Source of the DNA: Diploscapter coronatus
Taxonomy: Eukaryota > Nematoda > Chromadorea > Rhabditida > Rhabditidae
Direction: 5' to 3'
Length of the DNA stretch: 64,000 nucleotides
Assembly (NCBI GenBank): GCA_964036155.1
Contig: OZ038423.1
Coordinates: 67,533,249 to 67,597,248, forward strand
This document shows positions 25,575 through 39,217 of this stretch, piece after piece. The notes beneath the pieces are model-generated. The model was not told the origin of the DNA and made no database searches. It saw nothing but the letters and a program-made list of their open reading frames with translations. Made by a program: the position numbers and the translations under genes. The first letter of the stretch is position 1. Each line of letters starts with the position of its first letter.

Positions 25575-28500
25575 GATGATCTAAAATGGGAGTAATTTGA
25601 AAATTAAAAAAATGCCGAAAATCAATTTGAAAATCGGAATAACGAGCAATGAAGCATTTGAAGAAAGCAACGAAGAAGTAAAGCTAGTGGCTGCAATTGA
25701 AATCATGATTGAAGAATGAAGAAATGCGAAATAGAGCTAGTGATTGAAACGTAATGAAGAGTAATTAACGAGTACAAGTGAATAAAAGCAAATGGCTTCA
25801 AAGGTAAACCCAAGAAAAGTAGGTGTTATTTTCGTATTCAGCTGGCGTCCTCAAACGGTTCATTGGCATTTGATCCCCTCCCTCCCACTGTCTGTCTCGT
25901 TTATATATGCGACATTTAGAACCGGTGCCATGCGGGCTTTTACGCTAGGACATAGTCAGGTGAAAACGACTTTCGGGACGCTCAACGAGGCGCCCATTGC
26001 CCTCTTCGACTCCACCCACCTGTTGCCACGAAGCTTACGCCAAGACGTCCTTCGTTATATTTCTCTAAATCTCGGTTTCTTAAATCTCTCAGAATTCAGC
26101 TATCTTTAGCATATCTCTAGATTTCTATCTTCCCTCAAAATTGACTTACCTTTTCGAGAATCCTCGGCATCTCAAATCTCTTAGACGAAAGTTAGCTTCT
26201 CTCAACTTTCTGGTTTTTAATGTAAGACTTCTTTATTGATGCCAATCTCTTAACTCCCAAAGTGTCGTTCATTCTTCTCTTGTGATTCTTTGATATTTTT
26301 CAGTATCTTTTCCAAGACCTAGATGATTTTTTGCCATTGCGCAATGATTCTCTTTGTCGTGTCATGGTTTCTGACTTGATTTTGTCTCTCGATAATTCTG
26401 CAGACGTACGTCTGTTACACTGTAAGCGTAGACAATCCTTTCTTGATCCAATCGCTCTGATTACGTCAATTCACAAATCCCTTTCATTTCAGTGTACTAT
26501 TTCCATACCGTCTTTTTCTCAATCTTCGCTGTATTAATCACCTACGTTGTCCTTGGTTTCTCAATTCAATTAATCAAGTTTGCGATGCGCATTTGCATCA
26601 CGTTGCCAATAAATTATGCAAGAGATTTATGAGGGATACTGAGTGAAGCTGAAGTAATTGGATGTGGAGTATCAAACTTTATGATTGAGTGACCGAGAAT
26701 ATGGGCCATCGACATTATTAATACCAGTTGAAAGATCATAGAAAAATCTCAAAAACATTTAATTCGTGGAAAACCATCTTTTAGACTAAAGAAATGTTTC
26801 CAAATTCATTTTTGATGAATGAAACTTCTTTTATGTCTAGATACTATTACTTGTCATAGTTAATTTCCATACTATTTTGTAACTCTGTGGATGACACAAG
26901 GATGGATATTCATTCACATTTTTAGTTTTTATGTAATCTTCTGGTTCACATCCATTTTCACTATTTTCACCTAGCATATAAAACAATGTTTGACAGCTTA
27001 GGCACTGATTTGATCAGATGTTTTTAGTTCGCGAACATTCATTGGCAAGGTATCCGTCTGGGCAGCAGCGAAAGCGAACGGTTCACGGTCACTTCGCATG
27101 AGAAAAAGGTGGTGACTAACTGGATCTGATCGTTTCCCATGAAAGACTTTCAAATGAAAATATGCTAAACTATTTTATTATTTTATTCACCTCATTTTTT
27201 CCAATTAAATAGTTCTTGAGGAAACATGAAATTCCCTTGAGCAGGGATGCTCACAAGGAATGTACAAGTGCAGATTTTTCTCTCAACTACGGAGAAAATA
27301 CAGGTGAAAGGTACGAAAAGTTTGGATTTAATAGACTAGATTCTGATGTGATTTTGCGGTACCTGTGGACATCCCTGAATTTGAGATTAGAAAGGAGATT
27401 TTGCGATTCACAGCCATTCTTCGCTTACTCACTTGTAATCCACGCCAGTTTCCGTGAAAGATTTTCTTCTCTATGTCAGAGACTGGGTATCAATTGCAAA
27501 TGGGTGTTTGTAAAGCAAATGAAAATCACGATTCTCTGAGAAAAATGTTGGCCAAGGTGGTTAGGCATTTGGAAAAAGTCGGATTTGTAATCACGTCTCG
27601 TTGATGATTTACCAATGGATCTGACCGTTCTTAGTAGTGGCACTTCTTCTGGTCACTTTTTCAATGTTTTGATTCACGCTCTACCGCTTCATTTCATTTT
27701 AATTTGATCTTTATGCATCTGCAGGTATATTTTTCACCGGTGTTCCATTTGGGGCTAGCAATCCTCGAATCATTGACATTTTTTTCAAAACATTTATCAT
27801 TTTTCTTATTCCGCAGCGCGTATTCTAAAAAGGAAAATAAACTGGAAAAATTCCTTGCGCGGAGGGTGATACGCGAAGATCGGCGTGTTTTCGCTTTATG
27901 ATAACACTAGCGAATTTTCGTTTTCTGAATGGGAAATGACAGGTAGACGACAACGTGTTGGACGTGTCAAAAGCGTAGAAAGGCACGACGGCACGCATGT
28001 CAGCTGCCAAACCCATTTGCAAAAGGAAATCTGGGAGAGCGAAAGGGATTAACCTGCAAAATTAAGGCGAAAGTGATGGGATTATGATTAGGTGAAAGTC
28101 AAAAGGATAATTTCGAGGAATCGGAAAATTGACTTCATGTAATATTCTTCCAATTTGGATTAGGAAAATCTTGGAATGAAGAATAGGAGGATTTTACAGC
28201 TAGAAGTATTTTTAAAATATAATAGCATCATTGGTGAATGAATGTAATAAAAGTAACACATTCCAATCCGTTCTCAACTCGTAGTAACCTTCTGCACTTC
28301 AGTTACAAAGGAACACACCACATTTGACGAGAAATGTTTCACAGCTTGATCTCGAAAAGATTCAATGGTTTAGAATTGATCAAGAAAGCATGTTCAAAAC
28401 AAAGAATTCAAAGCAAAAACAAAAAAATGAAAATGTATGAAGTAAGAACCGGAATTGGTTTATCTTATGCATGTTCAGCAAAGTTAAAGCTAGACATTGA

Positions 28501-28707
28501 AAAAACCTTCTTCTTGATAAACTGGAAAAGCTCTACAGAAATCGTTAGGAGACAATTTTGAAAGTTCGGTTCAATAATCAGAAATTTAGCAATAATCTGC
28601 CAGATCCTTGCAAATCCACAAGTCTCCAAAAGATAACAATCAGCTTCAAAGCGTATGCGTGGCAATCTTATTCACACATCCAACTGGATCAATCTTCCCA
28701 AATCCAG
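25575..28707. other. Intergenic region
   Basis: Upstream region of micro-exon gene 1 (minus strand), with a TATA-like box at 25901-25910, and upstream DNA of the small plus-strand gene at 28708. Open frames at 27216-27539 and 25792-26109 lack motifs or splice pattern. No gene supported. Confidence 0.5.
25901..25910 (-). promoter_or_regulatory. TATA-like box upstream of micro-exon gene 1
   Basis: On the minus strand GCATATATAA lies about 330 bp upstream of the start codon, before a GC-richer stretch. A 5' untranslated intron would be needed to link them. Position alone supports this. Confidence 0.35.
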
Positions 28708-29372
28708 ATGAACGCCTTGAATCGACTGGCCGTTCTAGTTGTCATTATCGATTTCTTTCTGATCGCAGTTCATTCTTCGATTCATTCCCCAGTAAACTCG
28801 TATCCATATTCGGTATATTCAGGGTACGAAGTAGGAAATGGAGGTCGAGGTTGTGGATGTAGCGGGTTTGTTTTTGGATTTTATAAGCTTAAGTGAACTC
28901 GTGGGATCTTCTTTCCAATTCATCCATTCTCATGCGACCATGGAATTAGCCGATCCAAGATCTTTCCTGGGCGATATTAACATTTTACGCCTTCTCGTTA
29001 CATGTTACGTTTCCTCGCAATTATGCGTGTCCAAGTTTATTGCATTTGCAATTACGATTCTCTACGGACGAATCTGATTCCCCAAATCCATGAGGGAGAC
29101 GTTGGAAATTTGAAATTCTGAAACTCTAATAAGGATCCAAAGTCATCATTTATTACTGGAGTCAAATTTTGATTCTAAAACCATAGATCTCATAAAATTT
29201 CAGGAAGGTGAATCGTCTCTGCGTTCCCTGTCCGAAACCTAGAGTTGCTGCGCCGCCGTTTCTGACTCCTCCGCCACCGCCCGAGCCCTGTCCTCAACCT
29301 CCATGCAACAATAATTGTTTGGGTAGTTTTGGGGGTAATAGACCTTCTTGTGGGTTCAATAGAAGAAGATAA
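28708..29372 (+). CDS. Small secreted Cys/Pro-rich protein
   Basis: Two exons (28708-28865 and 29204-29372) encode 108 residues. The ATG follows an acceptor-like TCCAG directly, as in trans-spliced genes. An N-terminal hydrophobic segment (LAVLVVIIDFFLIAV) is a signal peptide or anchor. The remainder has GRGCGCSG, then LCVPCPKP, a PPPPPEPCPQPPC stretch and a basic C-terminus (FNRRR). Composition matches the two flanking minus-strand micro-exon genes, so it may be a relative or functional partner. The exon 1 donor is GTTTGT. The family is not recognised. Confidence 0.65.
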
Positions 29373-31555
29373 ATTGTTTTATTTGAAACTCGAAACTAGT
29401 CTGAAACTTTTCGTAGTCCAAGTAATCTATACCCGATTTCTGCCAAACCATAAGTCTTTGTCCAGGAATTGGTTTGCAAATAAAATGCTGATGTAAAATA
29501 CAAACAAACAAAAAAGCTGATTTTTGACGAACCAAGTCTAACCAAAATAAGAATAGACTTAATCTCGATATGAGAATAAAGAAGCTGCAAAAAGCAATAC
29601 ACAGTCTCCCAAATTAGCCAAATAAATGTGTGTAAATGGTGATAAATAAAGGGCAAAGATATGCATCTGCAAACAAGCAAATCGTGTTTGCAATGTCTCA
29701 AGGACAGTCTAGTCTTTATTCAGAATCTCATTCAGTAACGCATGTCGGAATTAATCGGTGATTCACAGTCATCTCACCTGCATACAGAGACAAAGAAATA
29801 CAGTCTGGAAACTTCTATTCAAACGCAGTATTGTGAGAACATCTTCTCTGGTTTACAACTTTAGATACTTTATAGTTCGGAATTTTATTATGTCATGACA
29901 AAGCAATGCATCCCCAATATGGCCTTTGTCTATGATGTAACGGATTTATCTTCATCTTGATCGGAAAATGTAATATCAGCAAGTTTGATTGTAAAATGTT
30001 GGCTTTTCATAAATTCAATTCAATGCTATAATTGGGGAAATTAGCCATCGGAAATGCAAACAATCAGATACGCGCATGCATAAAGTGAATAATGCAGGAA
30101 ACTTCATCATTAGCTTATTTGGGACTTAGGTAATGGAAGTTGGGGGCTATAGGAGCTTCCTTGTAAGAAGGCATTATGAATGAAGAAGTTTCGAGGGGTT
30201 AATCATATGGCTCATGGACTGAAAGTTGCAAATGCCTAATAAATCAAGAAATGTTCCAGGTCAAAACAAGAACTTATGAATTTTTTAAGAAGCACATGAG
30301 ACTGATGGATTTAGTTGGTGATTTTTCATCGAGTCAAAATCCTATGAATGAACGTAATGAAGATGCACGGCCGAAAAAAGAGATGTATTGTTCACCCATG
30401 AAAATACCAATTATTCTCGAGCCATGAGATGTTCTTCTTCGAAAATGTGCCAGGATATTTTTGACTTACGATTTTGCATCATCATCCTCATTCAATGTCT
30501 TTTACAATTTAGTCCGATAAAATCTCGATCGATCCCTCTATCAGTTGCGCAACCCTATCACTTCGCCATAACAGCTTCATTCACTTTCTCTCATTAATCT
30601 TCTCTTCTCACCTTTTCTTCCATCTGCGTAATATCCTCTCAAGCTTTACGTTTTATCTGCGAAACTTGTCGCATATTTTCTCTTCATTATGGCTTTTTAC
30701 GATCTTGCTTCTCTTACAATCGCTTGACATTTCACGTCTTTCAGACCTTCAGACGTTTCAGACAGCTTGATGGCAGGTGTACGACCTTGCCGCTTAGGAA
30801 ATGTCCCTGACAAATCGCCTCGAATCGTAAGTCTGGGAGGAAAAACGGAAAACACGCGAAGAGATCCGATAAAGCGACAGTTACAATCTTCCAATGCATT
30901 TGTATCTGCAGTTCGCATAAGCGGGGGACTGATTTTTTATTTGTGAGGAAAAATGGGAATTTTTGCAAAGTTCACCAGAGATGTCAACAACTTTGGCAAA
31001 AAGTGACTAGTGACATCACAAGGTTGTAAGGTGACATTTTTAGTTATCCTCTAGACCAGGTGATAAGCTTCTCTCCTGTAAGCAGGTGTTTGACGGATGA
31101 AACAATTTTACAGCTAGCCAAATTCGGTTACATTTTCTGCCAGAACTTAATCTAGCGGAAAAATGACATGCCAATGAGTCGTCGTCATTTTGTGGTAAGC
31201 AATACGACTGAGGGATCAAAAATTTTCTTTAATCAGCAACAACTTGAAAATGTAAAATGAAGCTCTAAGTCTGGGTAACTTGGAAAGTAACAACGGCATT
31301 AATTCAGTGACACATGAAATAGTTGAGGAAGAGAGAATGTGACTCTATCTCACACTATTACGTATGCTACCACGTCACTACTGTCACTACTCTTTCAGAT
31401 CACTCTGAGTGTGTTTATGCATACACGTCTAACGAAAATGAAATTTATTAACGGCACTAGGGAACAACGAAATATGCACTATCATCAGTAATGTACAGAC
31501 AGTCGTCGAGGTATCAACGATTTGGTAAAGCTTCTCTGGTCGAACGTAGAGGAGT
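29373..31555. other. Intergenic region
   Basis: Convergent 3' flanks of the small plus-strand gene and micro-exon gene 2. Short open frames at 29396-29701 and 30697-30968 have no supporting features. Confidence 0.5.
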
Positions 31556-34500
31556 TTATTTCTTTCCGGCGTAGTTTCCTGAAATATTTTTCCTCATTTT
31601 TAAATCATGTCCGAAACTAATTGTATGAGTTTGAAAGATTAGGAAAGACATTTTATTTGAAATGTAAATTTGTGAAAAGATACCTCCGGGGGCTGGTCCC
31701 TGCTGATATCCTCCTGGAGCGGGTCCTGGAGCTGGTCCCTGCTGGTATCCTCCTGGAGCGGGTCCTGGTGCGGGTCCTGGAGCTGGTCCCTGCTGGTATC
31801 CTCCTGGAGCGGGTCCTGGGGCAGGTCCTGGCTGGTAGCTAGGGGCTGGTGCTGGGAGAGCTGAAAAGTCAATCTTTAGAAAGCTGATTTGAGTAAATTA
31901 TTTTTGAGCCAGTCCTGTGTGTTAATTTGCTTGAAGGACGCTAGATTTTTGACAATCGGTTACTTGTATGAAATGTCTAATGGATTCAATAATTTGTAAT
32001 CGACTTTTAATAATTAAACGACAAAACCATACGAGCTGGGGCTGGTGCAGGTCCGGCATATCCGCCTAAATTTGTCCCAATAAATCTAGCACTTAATATG
32101 AGTCATTTTTGTCTTGTCGAAGAAACGTTTTTGAGAAATTTTTCGAACTGTTTTAAATTTCACAGGATTAAACAATCGAAATACTTACCGCCACCGCCTC
32201 CGGCAGCTCCAGCGTATCCACCTGAACCCGTAACGATTATCGTTCGTACTCAATGTGAGAGATTTCCATTTGACGAGATATCGAAATTTTTCTCTCGAAA
32301 ATTTCGATTCGTCTCTTCTTCCAGAGGATTAAAAAATGAATCGCTCGCTTACCGCCGCCGCCTCCTCCGCCGCCGCCGAATCCTCCGGCTCCTAAAATGG
32401 ACGAATTTACTATTGGGAGTCCAGCGTTTTGGATTTTAATAGAAAATTTCAAAATTCATTTGGAATAAACTCTTTCGTCTTCTTAGAAAGTCAACTGACT
32501 TTTGAGATTAGAATTTGTCGATAAAGATAAGAGCTGGCAATATTTTTCTTTGTCGCCATCGAATACGGTGATATTTCCACGTTTCGATATTATTTATTTA
32601 TTTAAATAAAGATCTTACCAGCATATCCGCCGCTAGGTGGGGGTGGGGGTGCTGAAAAATTCGAATATGCTCCATTTTAAACCATGAATCGTCAATTTCC
32701 TCGATTTGGGGTTTGAGGAAAAATCGCCTTCGTAAGAAAACTGACGATTGAATTACAAATTTTCATGAGATGTTCAAGAAACTCATTTTTTTGCAGAATC
32801 TAAATACGAATTTAAAAAAAAAAAATTGCCAGAATATGCTAATTTTTTGAACAACTCGTAACTCATCTTTAAAAGAAAAGAAAAAACAACTAAATTTTTA
32901 GTTAGAAATAGGGGAAATAAGGAGTTTTTGAAATGCAAGAGGTTATTCTGAAAAGCTGGATAGGAAAAGTTTTATGTAGTGATGGGGGAGCTATAAGAAT
33001 TTCACCGATACATTTCTCATCGTCAAAATACACGATAGATACTCACGTGGTGGTGGTGCTAAAATTTCTACATTATTTTTTTGAAACTTTTTCGAACTTT
33101 TGGGAGATTATTTCTGGAGATCATAGGGAACTTTTGGAATTCGCAGAGCAAATCTCCCAAGTTGAGTTCTTTAGATTTTAACTCAAACAACTAAGGATAT
33201 TCTAATGTTAACTACTGAACTTAAAGAACCAAAACCGCAAAATTGGCAAAATGTTAGTCGCAAAACAAAGAAGCGCAATAATTCAAATCCTTACGGGGAG
33301 CGTACGATTGGACTGGAGCGGCATAGCTAGCTAAAATATTTCAATTTTTATGGTTCCGAAGTTTCGAAGACTGTGCATGAAATTTCGGTAATTTTCTGAC
33401 TAGTAAGGCTATTTTCAAAGTAGCTTTTCTGAGAAATTTCACGCTACATACTATCTTCGTATTCTCGATAATGCATTCCCATTTTAGTTGAGGAAAAAAC
33501 TTTCAAAATTTCTGTTATTTTCCCGCTTTTTGTACCCAGATAGAAATTGCGTAAATATTAATAGTGAAAACGACACGACACACGAATCCCGATATAAGAA
33601 AAACCGCAATATGAATAGTCCTAAGTTAAGTTTATCAGGCTGTTTGAAGGACACAGAGTTTGCGAATGCTGCAGAGTCTGATGGGCGTGGCCAATCTTTC
33701 CTCTACAGTCTCTTCTGTAGCTCTCATCTCTCGTTATTTTCTCCCTTTAAAAAGGGGACAAATAACTGGCAGTAGGAAGAGAAGCTGGAAAATTATCAAC
33801 TTCCAATTTTGCGAACTTGTCAAGTTTATGAGAAAAACGAGAATCTTGAGCTTCTTTCGCAGATAGATAGCGTCCATCAAACTTTGCAACATTTGCAGAA
33901 ACTTCGCATTTCTTCAAGGTCTCGATAAATCCCAGTAAATCCCGAAGAAGGTCAAGCTAATGATTTATTTAAATACTGACATCCTCCGAAGCCTCCGCCT
34001 CCTCCGCCGAATCCTCCAGTAGCGTAGCCTCCAGCTATAATATTCAAATAAACTTCAATTTTTAACTCTGATATTCTAGTGGAAATTCCCAGAAAGACCA
34101 AACGTTAGTGAAGAGAATCGTTGTCGAAAGATTGTTATCCCCCGTTTTTGGTACCGAATTATGAGAAATACGCACTTTCTCTCGTCAAAAAATGAAAGCC
34201 TTGGCACGATGATATTGTTCAGAGAAGATCACTTTCTAGAGAAAACTCAGTTTGAGCTAATTACTCATAAAAAGAGTATGAGGCATTTTCGCAAACTTTG
34301 CCGAGTAGAAACATTAAAGGAAAAGAAAAAGCTTCGCCTTTGTTCTATGAAAATGATACTCCATCCATAACTACGTCATGCCAAGATCATCACGGTTGAA
34401 ATGGAATTCTCTCGCATCGAAATTCCCAAAGGCCCGAAATTGTAATGTAAATTCGAAAATCTTTCGGTTTTCGATAAAAATCCCAATAAACCCGAAATTC

Positions 34501-37024
34501 GAGGCTATGATTTCATCAAATCTCACATCCGCCATAACTTCCTCCTCCGGAATAACCTCCGAACGAGGGAGCCGCAGCGTACCCTCCTCCAATTGCTAGA
34601 ATTTCAGGCTGAGTGCTTCAGCATACACATTGGACAATATTCCATTAATTATGAAAAGTACGATGATACAGACGCTTGATTTCAAGATATCAATTGTGAG
34701 TTTAGACGAATTTTTGCTGAGGATTTTGCAACAGATTGCGAATTTGTTGAAAAATTGAAGAAATTTATTTGAAACACAAATCTGTACTCACGTGCAGGTG
34801 GGGGAGCAGCATAGCCACCTAAAATTCAGTTTAATATTTGGCTAAACTTAATGAAGAACAGACCTCCGCCTCCTCCGACAGCGTAGCCACCGCCTAGAAG
34901 ATGATTCGATATTTGAATGCACTTCGATAACTAAATGATCTAACCTCCGCCTCCGCATCCTGAAATTATTCTCATATTTTAATTTGGAAAAGCTTTCGTA
35001 AAGCTTTTAAACGGTCGAAGTTGCAAAAATTATGGATTATTTTGAGCCGAGTAAAATTCGTTTATTCGAGATAATATATTTCTTGGGCTGTGAGCGATTA
35101 ATATCGCGAGGGAGTAAGAGGTGGCGTATGTATATGATATTATAGAGGTATCTCTCGCATTCATGGTATAAAACTGCCCCAACCCATCTGTTTTACTTCG
35201 CGCAGTCATTTGATAAAATTATTAAGAGAATAATGAACGTACCGCCTCCGCAGCCTCCAGATGGGATCTGGGGAACTGGAGCTCCGCATCCTCCTGCAAG
35301 AACCCATTTTCGTACCGTTTGAAACCTTCTTGAAGGAAGTAAGGACAGGTTGAAGTAACGGAATGACGAAACGCAGAGTTGAAAGTACAGCAGATATATG
35401 GGAATAGAGAAAGAAATTCACAATGGTGGATTTCGTTATTCCGTAAAATCGGATCTCGAACTCGGTTGATATCGAGCAAGGATGACGAATGTGCTCCAGA
35501 GCTAAAATCCGAATGCGAGTAAGACTAGGCTATGGACACAGTCTCGTGGGTTAGACGAAAAAGATGGGTGTTCATTTTTACTGACTATTACTCGTTTTCT
35601 GCCTTTAGCCCTGGAACATGTTCTCTATCCGTGCTCGATATCAATGAAATTCACGAAGTTTTCCTAGGAACATACCTCCGCATGGGATAGGGGGTGGTGG
35701 GGGTGCTGAAAGTTTGCAATTTAATTGAATTCATAAAAATAAGTGCGGTAAAAACATACGGGCACATCCTCCTCCGCAAGGTGAGGGGGGTGGGGCGCTG
35801 GAAATTAGAATATTATTACTTGACAGACAGTTTAACGTGAAATTAACTGAATTGGCTGATAAACTCAAATAAACCATTCAACGATTTTGAACTGAACTTT
35901 GAACAGACGCAAAAATCAAATTTGAACATAAAGATGCAAACCACCATACTTCATGAAGGAGGAAAGATTTGAGGAAATTGAACTTTAAGCAAAAATCGAA
36001 GTTAATACTGGTGAAGCTGATATTTCGCAAATCAAGAATGACAATTCTATTACAGTACCAGGTGGGTGGGCTGTATATACAAAATTGTTAAATTTGACCC
36101 TTTAATCAAGAAATGAGATCGTAAATTTTTATGATAAAGTGGAATAAGAAGTATCATTCCTGGAAAAGCGAACTTTTAACTTAGGACTTAATTTCTCAAT
36201 ATATCTTTTACCAGCAGGGGGGAGGTGGTGGTGGGCGAAAATCACATCATATTGTTTGGAATTTAAACCTTTTCAATTACGATAGGATTCAGAAATGGAT
36301 CGTAGATTTTCATTGTTCGATGAAACTGACAAGGGAACGTTTCGAATTGTCACTCTCTTCTGGCTCATTTTTTGACAAAAACCAAATTAGCGTTCGAGGA
36401 TCAGATTATCAACTCAAAAAGGCTAATTACGATAATTGGCGAGGAATAATTAAGACGTAGTTAGCCTTCTCTTGGTTTCAGCAAATCTTCGATTTTCAGG
36501 TAAAGCTAGAGCTGAAAGAGAAATAAACAAGACGCAGAGAAATAAAGGTCCGTAATAAATTGCAAATATGCCTAATCATCGCGCGATAATTAGCCTATTA
36601 GCACGTTTCGGTTAACAAACGTGATTTACGCATCTTATTTGGTGGTCATGCATCAAAAATGGTAAACAAATTCGAGTGATAATTCGGAATGCCCTCTTGT
36701 GTGAGAATAGTGTGGTCAGATAAATGAGGAATATTATAATTAGTTTGTTTTTTTAATCCCTAAAGACATACCACGGGGGAGGGCAGGGGGGTGGGCGGAA
36801 ATTCATATCATAATTATTGAAAAATATACGCTTTTAGTTTTCTGTTTTAAATTTCAAAATAAATTCTCTTTAAAACTTTCAAGATCGAATTAGACGACGA
36901 ACATTTCATTTGAGAGAAGTAAATATTTTGTATTATTTTAAATATTAACTAACCAGCCTCCTCCACCTCCGAGCAGGCAAGCCTGAGAGCACGCCACAAG
37001 GGCAACGACGATAACGTATTTCAT
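31556..37024 (-). CDS. Micro-exon gene 2: 20-exon secreted Pro/Gly/Tyr/Cys-rich protein
   Basis: Twenty minus-strand exons: 37024-36954, 36795-36772, 36235-36212, 36070-36059 (12 nt), 35797-35760, 35705-35676, 35293-35243, 34959-34945 (15 nt), 34893-34864, 34818-34792, 34595-34527, 34034-33981, 33330-33295, 33058-33047 (12 nt), 32651-32619, 32391-32353, 32221-32189, 32065-32033, 31860-31684, 31578-31556. They sum to 831 nt, 276 residues, without a stop. Signal peptide MKYVIVVALVACSQA; then PPPCPPPC-type units, Gly/Cys runs, GGYAAP and GGFGGGG units, and in exon 19 tandem PAPGGYQQGPAPG repeats; the end is GNYAGKK. Exons 2-4 are symmetric phase-2 units (24, 24, 12 nt); exons 6-19 are symmetric phase-1 units (12-177 nt), so skipping or duplicating them keeps frame. 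Acceptors of exons 2 and 3 are CG. Same signal peptide start and tail style as micro-exon gene 1, so the two are paralogues. Role inferred extracellular. Confidence 0.78.
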
Positions 37025-37437
37025 TATTCTGAAATTACAAAAATTCGTTTTCAAATGAAAATAGTAGCTTTTAATTTTAAATTAGAAGAAGCATGATCTT
37101 CAGTCAAATTTAAAAGAAAATTGAATTTAGATTTTTTGAAAACGGAACAGATTGTCAAAGTCGAAAATAAAATAAAAAAAAGTTCGCAATATTGTAAAGC
37201 CAATGCGTAAAGGATGAAAAAACATAAAAGCAGCTGAGGAAGAAGAGGAGTAACTTCTGCGGCAGAATGTTCGCAAGTAGCTACAGATAAATAGTAACTT
37301 CTTCCAGAAAGATGCAGAGGCAATTAGCCGATCTATGAATGCGTAATGTGAAAGTAACTAATGGCGCAACGATAATCATAACCGGTACGAATGAAAAGTC
37401 GCATAATGGAAAGTAAGTAAGTCGAAAAGTGAATTAC

Positions 37438-37526
37438 CTGTCTTACGGTTTATCCGCACTGTAGTGGCTGGACTTCGTAAGGACGACAAAGTAGCGACGA
37501 AGGTTGGAGGGGTCGTCCTTTTATAG
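37438..37526 (-). promoter_or_regulatory. TATA box and 5' untranslated exon of micro-exon gene 2
   Basis: On the minus strand CTATAAAAGG (37526-37517) is a strong TATA box. About 80 bp downstream AAGACAG is followed by the donor GTAATT (exon end at 37438), and a TTTCAG acceptor lies four bases before the start codon at 37024. This predicts a 5' untranslated exon joined over an intron of about 400 bp, unless a spliced leader is used instead. Confidence 0.55.
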
Positions 37527-37540
37527 AAGTCCCCTGCCGG

Positions 37541-37554
37541 CGCGCGCGCGCGCG
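37541..37554. repeat. (CG)n run
   Basis: Fourteen alternating C and G bases just upstream of the TATA box of micro-exon gene 2. Unusual in this AT-rich window. Confidence 0.85.
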
Positions 37555-39100
37555 TCTCCTCCCTTTACATATTTCGCTCGTGGCATCTCAAGCTTTATCT
37601 TCTCTTATTCGCCTTTTTCTCACTGTTTCAATTTCTCCCATCGCCCTATGCGGCGATTGTATGCGCGCACCGTCTCTTTGTCACTAATCCACTTTCTCTC
37701 ATCCTAATTCTCTCTCCCCTCTCTCTCCACTACTACTATTTCGTTCTCTATCCATCTATTCGCCAGCTTTTTATGCCTATTCCGTTATATTCACTTCTTT
37801 ACATTGTACCTTTTCTGAGACTATCAGAAGGCAGCTAGCGGTTTCACTTCATCCTCGATGTCGGCCTTGGCTTTAGCAGAAAAAAGACGAAGCTTTGTCT
37901 GCCCTGTCCATGCCAAGGTAGCCTTGCCACGCAGACGTGGAGAAGTGAGGAATATCCCGTGATGATAGAAAAATCGGAAAGTCTGAGCGATTCTGCAGGA
38001 AAATATCGCTTAATCGGGGAGATTTTAAGATACCAAATCAGAAAAAAGAAGACAATTAACCGAAAAAACAAAGGTATTAATCCGTCGCCAACCCCATGGC
38101 CGATATTCCTTTTTTCGATTTAGCCTTGACGGGGGCATTTGCCATGAAATGCGTGGGATATTAACCTGGGAGATCTCCATTTTTGCAGATAATAAAACTT
38201 TCGCATTTGAGGTTGAACTTTGCTGCGGAAATCTCCGAAAATCAACTTTTATGGTTCTGTAGTAATTATTTCATGATATCGTTGTTATAGGTTGCATCTC
38301 TTGTAGTAATGAAGCTGCTACATTGTTCATAGGTTCATTCGACTAGAGATTTACTAATCTTTATAAGAACAAGTCTCGCGTATAGAAAGTTGTCAGAAAC
38401 TGGATGTTGCTTACTGATGTCAATTCTGAGCTGGATTCAATTTAACAATATCTATTTTGTGGTTGTATGACTTTTTATTCTGATAGAGAACGAAGAGTCT
38501 ATTGGTCCTGCGTTTGCACAAATAACGGACTACTTTTTCTTTGGCGAAGTTATTTGGTTTAGAAATCTGCCACCTTTTACAAGCCATTTGACTGGTCTAG
38601 GCAGATTTTTAGTTAGATCAGGAAGTTATAGGGAAAGAATACGAAATAAGATTTTAGTAGAATGTCTTGGGTGAACCCCAGTTATGCTCTAAATGCGACT
38701 TCGAGATTTCGCTAATTTTGTCAGAAAATCTAACCTTTTATGAGAATTGACTTCATCATTCTCAAGCTGTTTTACCGTCCATTCTGAGATTTTGATTCAA
38801 TCTATCTTTTGAATAAGCAGCGAGATTAATCTATAACTTTTCGTTCTTGGCGTTTTTTCTTGGCTCCGATACGCTACTTCATTTGCGATCACTCTTGTAA
38901 TCGCAAGACACGCGGTGCGTTTCACTTACTGCATATTGTGACTGATTTATGAAAATGCGTCTGATTCAAAAGGGGATGATCGAAAGTTTGGAACCAAGAG
39001 GATATGCCAAGGATATTTGAGAGGAAATCCTGAAGATATGCGTGTCTGGCCACTTTCCAAGGACGAATTCGGAAGGAAGAAATTTGGTCATCTACTACGA

Positions 39101-39217
39101 TTTGGAAACTTGAAAGCCTCCGACCTTCAAGCCATGTGAAATAGCATAGGATAGGAATTTTCAATACCATTCCTCACCCTATTTCGCATAGCTTGAGGAC
39201 TTATGGCTTCCAAATAG
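39101..39217. mobile_element. Foldback element, GAAATAG-core family
   Basis: TTTGGAAACTTGAAAGCC and CATGTGAAATAG on the left mirror CTATTTCGCATAGCTTGAGG and ATGGCTTCCAAA on the right. Same family as 6388-6484. Confidence 0.7.

Noticed and set aside
31639..31872. Alternative frame of the repeat exon reading DPLQEDTSRDQLQ repeats
   Set aside because: It is a frame shadow of the PAPGGYQQGPAPG repeat. The GGYQQ frame joins upstream and downstream exons in phase.
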